From Sulfitobacter sp. 20_GPM-1509m (GTDB lineage: Bacteria; Pseudomonadota; Alphaproteobacteria; Rhodobacterales; Rhodobacteraceae), in NCBI RefSeq assembly GCF_000620505.1, contig NZ_KK211144.1, forward strand, positions 317,681 through 381,680: a stretch of DNA of 64,000 bases, given 5' to 3'. Both the position numbers and the translations under genes were made by a program. This document shows, piece by piece, positions 58,232 through 64,000 of this stretch. Under the pieces are notes generated by a model. It was not told where the DNA came from. It did not search any database and was given only the letters and a program-made list of their open reading frames with translations. Every line of letters starts with the position of its first letter. Positions within the stretch are counted from its first letter, which is position 1.

Positions 58232-60190
58232 TCAATCCCCCGCCGCGCGGCCCTTGAGGGCGATGATGCCCCTTGGCCGGAACTGGATGAAAATGATGAT
58301 AAAAACGATCATATAGGTCTGTGCCGCCAGCGTGTTGCTGGGGTTGCCCCATTCGATGCCCTTTTGCAGGAACCCGATCATCGCAGCCCCCGCCAGCGTG
58401 CCCCAGATGTTGCCAACACCGCCGACAACCACGGTCATGAAGCTTTGCACGATGTAGTCGGAGCCCAGTTCCGACGTGACCTTGGCGAACAGGCCAATCG
58501 CCACGCCGGCAACACCCGCGATGCCGGACCCCAGACCAAAGGTCAGCATGTTCACCCGCCCCGGATTGATGCCCATCGACGCCGCCATGCGCGGGTTCTG
58601 CGTCACCGCGCGGGTTTCCAGCCCCAGCCGCGTGCGCTTCATGATGAACAGGAACACCGCGAGGAAGAACAGCGCCAGAAAGAAGATCGCGATGCGGATA
58701 TAGCTGATCGACACCACGTCATTCAGCGTCAGCGCCCCGTCCAGCCACGCGGGCGAGGTCAGCGGGCGGGCCTGCGTGCCAAAGATGTTCTTGGCCAGCT
58801 GTTGCAGCGCGATGGAAATCCCGAACGTCGCCAACAGGGTTTCCAGCGGACGGTTGTACAGCCAGCGGATCACCAGCCGCTCCATCGCCACACCGGCCGC
58901 GAAGGTCACCGCAAAGGCCAGCGGGATCGCCACGATGATCGACACGGTGTGGTTGGGAATGATCTGCTGGACCACATAGCCGGTATAGGCGCCCATCATG
59001 ATGAACTCGCCATGGGCCATGTTGATCACGCCCATGACGCCAAAGGTGATGGCAAGGCCGATGGCCGCCAGAAAATAGATCGACGCCAGCGACAGCGCGT
59101 CCAGCGTCAGGTCGGCGGCCTGGTTCATCCCCACCTTCAGCTTGATCGCGTTCAACGCATCATTGGCCGCGTCGGTCACTTGCGAAGAGGGATCAAAATA
59201 GGCGTCGTAGAAGGTAAAGCCGTCCAGCGTGGCCTGGACCTCGTCCTCGGAAATGAAGGGCGGCACGGTGCCTGCTTCAGCCAGCGTGATGTAAGCCGCG
59301 CGGCGCGCCGCGTCGCTGTTCAGTTGTTGCACGGCCACGCCGCCCACCCGGCCGTCGGTGATGTTGGCCTCAAGCGCCGCGCGGATGGCCGCATCCGTCA
59401 CACGCGGCGGGGCCAGATCGGCAGAGACCAGCATGTCATAGGCCGCAACCTTGCTCAGCGCGTCCGAGCCGGGTGTCAGGATTGCCGCCACATTGGTGCC
59501 CTCGGGTACACCGCCCTGCGCCACGGCACGGCGGGTGGCGACCAGCGGGTTCAGCGTCGCACGCACGTCAACACCCAGATCGCCCGACATATCGGCCATC
59601 GCCTGCACCCGCGCATCGGGGTCGGCGTCATAGCCGATGGTCAACAGGCGCTCCAGCCGCAGCTTTTGGGCCTTCAGGGTCGCGTCGGTCTCCATCTCGA
59701 TGGAGTTGCGCAGCGGTTTCAGCAGTGCCTGGTCGGGGTCGCGGGAAATCGAGGTCAGCGCGTCCTTACGGCGCTTGGGATCGGGGTCTTTCAGTTGGAA
59801 CTGCACCAGCGCCGTGCCGATCAGCGCGCGGATGCCGCTGTTGGGCTTGATCTGGTCCAGCGCGTCCTTGTCGACCACGCCGACCACTTCGCCGCTGTCG
59901 AAATCGGTCAGCGCATAGCCGCCCTCGGCTTTCTCGGCGCGAAAAAACAGACCGTCGGCCTCGCGCAGCCACATATCCTTGTCCGACCATGCCTCGAGCA
60001 CCGCCTGCGCCTGCGGCAGACCGCTGTCGGCCACTGCGTCAATCGCCGGACCAATGGTCGTGCGCGAGCTTTTGAGGATCGTGTCGCGGTGCTCTTGCAG
60101 CACCTGCTGGATCGGTCCGGCTGCGTCCTGCGCAAAGGCGCTGACACAGGTCAGCATCAGGGCCAGCGTGGCGGCAATAAGTCTGGTCAT
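58232..60190 (-). CDS. urtB: Urea ABC transporter permease with a large periplasmic N-terminal domain
   Basis: The 652-residue protein has a signal-like start (MTRLIAATLALMLTCVSAFA), a soluble region of about 330 residues with helical, HEAT-like blocks (FQLKDPDPKRRKDALTSISR and similar), and a LivH-like membrane domain (about 355-640) with FGVMGVINMAHGEFIMMGAY and LGLETRAVTQNPRMAASMGI. Many proteobacterial UrtB proteins have such an N-terminal extension, but cyanobacterial ones do not. Its role is unknown. A strong hairpin separates it from urtA. Confidence 0.9.
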   Translation of the reverse strand: MTRLIAATLALMLTCVSAFAQDAAGPIQQVLQEHRDTILKSSRTTIGPAIDAVADSGLPQAQAVLEAWSDKDMWLREADGLFFRAEKAEGGYALTDFDSGEVVGVVDKDALDQIKPNSGIRALIGTALVQFQLKDPDPKRRKDALTSISRDPDQALLKPLRNSIEMETDATLKAQKLRLERLLTIGYDADPDARVQAMADMSGDLGVDVRATLNPLVATRRAVAQGGVPEGTNVAAILTPGSDALSKVAAYDMLVSADLAPPRVTDAAIRAALEANITDGRVGGVAVQQLNSDAARRAAYITLAEAGTVPPFISEDEVQATLDGFTFYDAYFDPSSQVTDAANDALNAIKLKVGMNQAADLTLDALSLASIYFLAAIGLAITFGVMGVINMAHGEFIMMGAYTGYVVQQIIPNHTVSIIVAIPLAFAVTFAAGVAMERLVIRWLYNRPLETLLATFGISIALQQLAKNIFGTQARPLTSPAWLDGALTLNDVVSISYIRIAIFFLALFFLAVFLFIMKRTRLGLETRAVTQNPRMAASMGINPGRVNMLTFGLGSGIAGVAGVAIGLFAKVTSELGSDYIVQSFMTVVVGGVGNIWGTLAGAAMIGFLQKGIEWGNPSNTLAAQTYMIVFIIIFIQFRPRGIIALKGRAAGD

Positions 60191-60214
60191 GTGAATGAAG
60201 TCCGCATTGGGTCC

Positions 60215-60240
60215 GAGAGGGCGCAAAACTGCGCCCTCTC
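60215..60240 (-). terminator. Perfect hairpin between urtA and urtB
   Basis: The arms GAGAGGGCGC and GCGCCCTCTC form a perfect 10-base-pair stem with a six-base loop, ten bases after the urtA stop. There is no T-run. In binding-protein operons such a hairpin usually protects the upstream message or partly ends transcription, so that the binding protein is made in excess over the membrane parts. Confidence 0.6.
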
Positions 60241-60249
60241 GTGGTTGGC

Positions 60250-61533
60250 TCAGTAGTTCGACAGGATCTGAACGCAGGTCTTGGTTTCGGTGTTGTACAT
60301 ACCGCAGCCCAGATCTTTCCAATCCGATTCCAGCACGGCGGATTCGGGCAGGAAGTCGGTCCATGCGTCGCCCGGAACCGGATCGGTTTCCGAGATGATG
60401 TCAAACTGGCCGTCGGCCTGGATCTCACCGATCAGCACGGGCTTGGACAGGTGGTGGTTCACGCCCATCACGGCGGTGCCGCCGGTCAGGTTCGGGAATT
60501 CCTGCCCGTACATTTCGGCGCGCACAGCGTCCACATCGGTGGTGCCTGCCGCTTCGACCGCTGCAACCCACATGTTGAAGCCGATATAGTGGGCTTCCAT
60601 CGGGTCATTGGTCACACGCTTGTCGTCACCGATAAAGGCGTGCCAAGTCTTGATGAATTCAGCGTTTTCCGGCGTGTCGGCGGACATGAAATAGTTCCAC
60701 GCGGCCAGGTGGCCAACCAGGTTCGACGTGTCCAGACCGGACAGTTCTTCCTCGCCGACCGAGAAGGCCACGACCGGAATGTCATCCGCCGAGATACCCG
60801 CCGCTGCCAGTTCCTTGTAGAAACCGATGTTGGCGTCGCCGTTGATGGTCGAAATCACGCCGACCTTCTTGCCGTCCGCGCCCAGAGCCACAACGTCGGC
60901 CACGATCTTGGACCAGTCCGAGTGTCCGAACGGCGTGTAGTTCACAAAGATGTCTTCGGACGCGATGCCCTTACCCTTGAGATAGCTTTCAAGGATGTTG
61001 TTGGTTGTACGCGGATAGACATAGTCGGTGCCCAGCAGCGCGAATTTCTCGATGCCCAACTCGTCCAGGAAATAATCGGTCGCCGGGATCGCCTGCTGGT
61101 TCGGAGCCGCACCGGTGTAGAACACGTTCTTGGACGATTCCTCGCCCTCGTATTGCACAGGGTAGAACAACAGGCCGTTCAGCTCTTCGATCACCGGCAG
61201 CACCGACTTGCGGCTGACCGAGGTCCAGTTGCCAAAGATCACGTCGACATTGTGAACGGTCAGCAATTCGCGCGCCTTTTCGGCGAACAGCGGCCAGTCG
61301 GATGCGGGATCGACCACCACGGCCTCAAGCTGTTTGCCCAGCACACCGCCCTTGGCGTTTTGCTGTTCGACCAGCATCAGCATGGTGTCTTTCAACGTGG
61401 TTTCCGAAATCGCCATGGTCCCGGACAGCGAGTGCAGCACACCCACCTTGATCGTGTCATCCGCCGCCATAACAGCCGAGCCAAGCGATGCGGCCACAAT
61501 CGTGCCGCTCAGCATGGTTTTGAGAAATGTCAT
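60250..61533 (-). CDS. urtA: Urea ABC transporter substrate-binding protein
   Basis: The 427-residue protein has a Sec signal (MTFLKTMLSGTIVAASLGSAVMAA) and the UrtA pattern: DDTIKVGVLHSLSGTMAISE, VVVDPASDWPLFAEKARELL near 80, FGNWTSVSRKSVLPVIEE near 110-127 and GTDYVYPRTTNNIL near 180. It binds urea in the periplasm. It is the first gene of urtABCDE and is divergent from ureD over a gap of 416 bases. Confidence 0.94.
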   Translation of the reverse strand: MTFLKTMLSGTIVAASLGSAVMAADDTIKVGVLHSLSGTMAISETTLKDTMLMLVEQQNAKGGVLGKQLEAVVVDPASDWPLFAEKARELLTVHNVDVIFGNWTSVSRKSVLPVIEELNGLLFYPVQYEGEESSKNVFYTGAAPNQQAIPATDYFLDELGIEKFALLGTDYVYPRTTNNILESYLKGKGIASEDIFVNYTPFGHSDWSKIVADVVALGADGKKVGVISTINGDANIGFYKELAAAGISADDIPVVAFSVGEEELSGLDTSNLVGHLAAWNYFMSADTPENAEFIKTWHAFIGDDKRVTNDPMEAHYIGFNMWVAAVEAAGTTDVDAVRAEMYGQEFPNLTGGTAVMGVNHHLSKPVLIGEIQADGQFDIISETDPVPGDAWTDFLPESAVLESDWKDLGCGMYNTETKTCVQILSNY

Positions 61534-61949
61534 ATCTGTCTCCAAAGCGGGCCAGCCGGACAGCTGCGGCTTGCGCCGCATCCACAGTCCCCTAAACTGA
61601 TCCCGCAACTTTAGCGTTGCATTACCGCGTGGCGGCCTCTCGAAGTCCAAGTCGCAAGGTCGCCACACACCCCCCCGTTGGCACTTGTCTCGCGCAATCA
61701 GGTGGGCTCAGCGTCAGTTCAAGTGATTGTGAATGGCAAACGAGGATGCAGGTGCAGCATCCTGAGGCGCGGGAAATCGCACAATTGTTCAGCAACTGGC
61801 GCCAAGATGTTCGTTTCTTGGGCGATATAAACCGGAAATACCCCGCGTGGATGGGCAAGGCCGCGATCCGGTGCTCTATTGAACCCACGCAGCAAGGGCG
61901 ACTCGGGCGCGCTTGCCGGCAATCGGGGAAAAGACAGATAACGCATCAT
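61534..61949. other. Shared control region of urt and ure genes
   Basis: This gap of 416 bases lies between the urtA and ureD starts. It has no gene that can be supported, although frames are open through part of it ahead of ureD. It carries a sigma-54-type promoter sequence at 61678 (plus strand) and a palindrome-like GATGCAGGTGCAGCATC near 61746-61762. Both fit nitrogen control of urea use, but no perfect NtrC site was found. Confidence 0.6.
61678..61694 (+). promoter_or_regulatory. Sigma-54-type promoter, candidate for the ure operon
   Basis: TTGGCACTTGTCTCGCG has GG and GC dinucleotides ten bases apart, as required for -24/-12 promoters. The -24 element TTGGCAC is a perfect match, and the -12 element has TCGC where TTGC is usual. 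It points to ureD, 256 bases downstream. Urea genes are often under NtrC and sigma-54 control, so the match is plausible but not proven. Confidence 0.4.
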
Positions 61950-62771
61950 ATGGTCATACCGCAGGCAGAGGCCCGGCAGCCGCGCGCGCTCGGGCGCATT
62001 GCCGTGTCGTCCAAGCTGGCGCGCGGACGGTCCGTGCTGGGCGGACTGCATCAGGCCGGTTCGTCAAAATGTCTGTTTCCGCGCAACAATACCGCATCAC
62101 TGGATGCCGTGGTGCTGAACACTGCGGGCGGGATCACCGGCGGTGACCGCTTTGCCGTGAGTGCCGAGGCCGAGGCTGGCACCAGCCTGTGCCTGACCAC
62201 GCAGGCCTGCGAACGTGTCTACCGCGCCCAGACCGGCGAAGTGGGACAGGTGCGCAACGCGCTGACCGTGGGACCGCAGGCGCGAATCGACTGGCTGCCA
62301 CAGGAAACGATTCTCTTTGACGGGGCGGCGATTGACCGCCGTTTGCAGATTGATCTGGGCGAGGATGCACAGTTGTTGATGGTCGAACCGCTGGTCTTTG
62401 GCCGTGCCGCGATGGGCGAACGGCTGGGCACGCTGGACCTGCGCGACCGCATCATGATCAACCGCGCGGGCGTTCCCCTGTACCACGACGCGATTGCCCT
62501 GGCGGGCGATGCCAGCACGCATCTGGCCAAACCCTTTGTCGCAAAGGGGGCCGGTGCCATGGCCGCAATGGTCTATATTGCCCCCGACGCCGCCGGACAG
62601 CTTGCCCCCGTGCGGGCCATGTTGCCCGACACCGCAGGGGCCAGCCTGATCGGTGACGAAATGCTGGTGGCAAGATTCCTCGCCGCCGACAGTTTCGAGT
62701 TGCGGCGCAGCCTGCTGCCCGTTCTTATCCGCCTCAAGGGTGGACCCCTGCCAAGAACCTGGATGATCTGA
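61950..62771 (+). CDS. ureD: Urease accessory protein UreD (UreH)
   Basis: The 273-residue protein shows the UreD pattern: [14 protein letters not shown] near 33-46, [15 protein letters not shown] near 54-68 (the family signature), [12 protein letters not shown] near 80, [12 protein letters not shown] near 110 and [12 protein letters not shown] near 142. It is the scaffold that loads UreF and UreG onto apo-urease for nickel insertion. The ATG at 61950 was chosen because UreD homology begins soon after. The frame stays open to 61617 without family sequence. Confidence 0.9.
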   Translation: MVIPQAEARQPRALGRIAVSSKLARGRSVLGGLHQAGSSKCLFPRNNTASLDAVVLNTAGGITGGDRFAVSAEAEAGTSLCLTTQACERVYRAQTGEVGQVRNALTVGPQARIDWLPQETILFDGAAIDRRLQIDLGEDAQLLMVEPLVFGRAAMGERLGTLDLRDRIMINRAGVPLYHDAIALAGDASTHLAKPFVAKGAGAMAAMVYIAPDAAGQLAPVRAMLPDTAGASLIGDEMLVARFLAADSFELRRSLLPVLIRLKGGPLPRTWMI

Positions 62772-62772
62772 C

Positions 62773-63075
62773 ATGAACCTCACTCCCCGCGAAAAAGACA
62801 AACTGCTGATTGCGATGGCCGCCGTGGTCGCCCGCAAACGGCTGGAGCGTGGCGTAAAGCTGAACCATCCCGAAGCGATTGCGCTGATCACCGACGCGGT
62901 GGTCGAGGGCGCGCGGGACGGGCGCAGCGTGGCCGACCTGATGGAGGCCGGTGCGCAGATCATCACCCGCGATCAATGCATGGAAGGGATCGCCGAGATG
63001 ATCCACGACGTGCAGGTCGAGGCCACCTTTCCCGACGGCACCAAGCTGGTGACCGTCCACAACCCTATCCGCTAA
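62773..63075 (+). CDS. ureA: Urease gamma subunit
   Basis: The 100-residue protein begins [20 protein letters not shown] and contains [21 protein letters not shown] near 31-51 and [20 protein letters not shown] near 76-95. All of these are hallmarks of UreA. It starts one base after the ureD stop. Confidence 0.96.
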   Translation: MNLTPREKDKLLIAMAAVVARKRLERGVKLNHPEAIALITDAVVEGARDGRSVADLMEAGAQIITRDQCMEGIAEMIHDVQVEATFPDGTKLVTVHNPIR

Positions 63076-63090
63076 CAGGAGCCTGACTTG

Positions 63091-63303
63091 ATGAAATCCG
63101 CAAAAACCGCCCTTGGCCTTGCCCTTCTTGCCGCCCCCGTGGCCGCACACACCGATGCGGGCCTGCACCTGCACCCCCACGTCACCGACGGGGCGGCATG
63201 GCTGCCGGTTCTGCTGGGCATGGCCGCAATCGTGATTGCCGTGGCCCTGACCGCCACCCGCGCGACAATCCGCGCACGCAGCACCCGGAAATCCCGCAAA
63301 TGA
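63091..63303 (+). CDS. Small His-containing membrane protein between ureA and ureB
   Basis: The 70-residue protein has a signal-like start ([19 protein letters not shown]), a short exported segment with four His ([15 protein letters not shown], residues 20-34), one membrane helix ([20 protein letters not shown]) and a basic tail. The His-rich segment would face the periplasm and could bind nickel, recalling the N-terminus of HupE/UreJ nickel transporters, but no full transporter is encoded. Its stop overlaps ureB (ATGA), so it is part of the operon. Confidence 0.7.
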   Translation: MKSAKTALGLALLAAPVAAHTDAGLHLHPHVTDGAAWLPVLLGMAAIVIAVALTATRATIRARSTRKSRK

Positions 63304-63605
63304 TCCCCGGCGAGTTGATCCCGGGCACCGGCGACATCATATTGAACCAGGACGCCACGGCAATCACGCTGATGGTCGCCAATACCGGTGACCGCCCTGT
63401 TCAGGTCGGCTCGCACTATCATTTTGCTGAAACAAACGCTGCGTTGGACTTTGACCGCGATGCCGCACGGGGGATGCGCCTGGACATTGCGTCCGGGACT
63501 GCCGTGCGTTTTGAACCCGGTCAACGGCGCGAAGTCTCGTTGATCCCCTATGGCGGGGCGCGGCGGGTGTTCGGGTTCAACCAGCAGATCATGGGAGACC
63601 TTTGA
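63300..63605 (+). CDS. ureB: Urease beta subunit
   Basis: The 101-residue protein starts [16 protein letters not shown] and has [20 protein letters not shown] near 27-46 and [19 protein letters not shown] near 70-88. These are hallmark UreB sequences. It is coupled to the small upstream gene (ATGA) and the Met-rich downstream gene (TGATG). Confidence 0.96.
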   Translation: MIPGELIPGTGDIILNQDATAITLMVANTGDRPVQVGSHYHFAETNAALDFDRDAARGMRLDIASGTAVRFEPGQRREVSLIPYGGARRVFGFNQQIMGDL

Positions 63606-63946
63606 TGGTCACGAAACTGCCGCGCCTTGCCACCCCTGCCGACCTGATGGGTTCGTGGATGAATATGTCGATGCTGATGATGGAAACCGCCAGCGTCATG
63701 ACGATGCGGATAATGGGGATGGCGGGCCTGTGGTCCGTCACCAAATCCGAAAACGACCGGATGGTCTCTGAAAAATCCTCGGCGTTCCTGGACAGCGCCA
63801 CCGCCGCGTCGATCGCCACCATGAGTGGCAAGCGCCCTGACGAGGTGATGAACGCCGCTGTGAAACCGCTGCGCCGCAAGACCCGCGCCAATGCCCGCCG
63901 TCTGGGCAAACGCGGCCCCGCCCTGCCCGGCACCAAGAAACGCTGA
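63605..63946 (+). CDS. Methionine-rich small protein between ureB and ureC
   Basis: The 113-residue protein is helical and rich in Met: LMGSWMNMSMLMMETASVMT and MRIMGMAGLWSVTKSENDRM cover about residues 13-55. It ends in a basic tail (LRRKTRANARRLGKRG). Similar proteins are annotated 'antifreeze protein' in roseobacter urease operons because of low-complexity similarity, and the pattern also resembles phasins. No activity is known. It is fixed inside the urease operon by overlap with ureB (TGATG), so a role in urease assembly is an inference. Confidence 0.65.
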   Translation: MVTKLPRLATPADLMGSWMNMSMLMMETASVMTMRIMGMAGLWSVTKSENDRMVSEKSSAFLDSATAASIATMSGKRPDEVMNAAVKPLRRKTRANARRLGKRGPALPGTKKR

Positions 63947-63968
63947 CGCCCACCAAAGGACATAGCCC

Positions 63969-64000
63969 ATGCCCAAACCCATTGCCCGCGCCGACTACGC
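63969..64000 (+). CDS. ureC: Urease alpha subunit, N-terminus (partial)
   Basis: Only MPKPIARADYA is inside the window before the right edge. It matches the usual UreC start (MPxxISRAxYA) and its place after ureA and ureB confirms it. The catalytic nickel centre lies beyond the edge. Confidence 0.85.
   Translation, partial: MPKPIARADY

Noticed and set aside
58085-60256. A 723-codon plus-strand open frame opposite urtB
   Set aside because: UrtB is certain on the minus strand with full family motifs. The antisense product is His-, Gln- and Arg-rich with no motif.
1-64000. CRISPR arrays, insertion sequences or prophage
   Set aside because: No regularly spaced short repeats, no transposase or integrase motif and no phage structural gene were seen. 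The repeats present are dispersed and not in arrays.

Overview
The window looks like a chromosomal segment of a marine alphaproteobacterium of the Rhodobacterales (Roseobacter group). The evidence is high GC, codons ending mostly in G or C, an A-type RNase P RNA, a Hint-domain protein and a DUF1127 protein of types common in that group, and a urease operon with two extra small genes between the structural subunits. No CRISPR array, prophage, transposase, rRNA operon or replication origin was seen.

Layout. 1-2.8 kb: the start of a repetitive secreted protein (minus strand) and two coupled alpha/beta hydrolases. 2.8-4.1 kb and 8.4-10 kb: two patches rich in dispersed repeats. Each holds one single-gene insert (a SMI1/KNR4 protein; an NADPH-dependent FMN reductase), and the second patch also cuts off a NADAR-family gene. 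4.1-8.4 kb: a PKHD hydroxylase, then a minus-strand operon of ECF sigma factor, anti-sigma factor, Hint-domain protein and small secreted protein, then a SleB-type hydrolase lipoprotein. 10-15 kb: parE, a thioesterase, a PhnA-like protein, an HExxH lipoprotein and tag. 15-24.5 kb: an 8-oxoguanine deaminase/hisN pair, an HTH regulator, a divergent LysR/DUF1127 pair with two LysR-type boxes, a Bax-inhibitor-1 protein, two acetyltransferases, rpmG, dadA, RNase P RNA and an amidase. 24.5-30 kb: a lipoprotein, gatA, gatC, UPF0173, tadA and an rluB-type pseudouridine synthase.

30-38 kb: an operon-like run of envelope proteins (two-helix peptide, XpaC-like, TelA-like, DUF2927 lipoprotein, SPFH-GYF, orphan, cytochrome b561, zinc-ribbon membrane protein) followed by a nitroreductase and dtd. 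38-46.7 kb: glycerate kinase, a CocE/NonD hydrolase and a complete peptide-type ABC importer with a Tat-exported binding protein and a fused double ATPase. 46.7-55.5 kb: DUF1428/MarR divergent pair, phosphodiesterase, HSL-type hydrolase, acyl-CoA synthetase, ABC exporter, tRNA-Gly, a GST and a siderophore-interacting protein. 55.5-64 kb: the urea system, with urtABCDE (minus strand) divergent from ureD-ureA-orf-ureB-orf-ureC (plus strand, cut by the window end), so that uptake and hydrolysis of urea share one 0.4 kb control region.

The best candidates for something undescribed are the TelA/XpaC/SPFH/zinc-ribbon envelope cluster, the sigma-controlled Hint operon, and the single-gene inserts bounded by repeats. 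Positions, motifs and reading frames were read by eye. Family names come from recognised motifs and not from searches.
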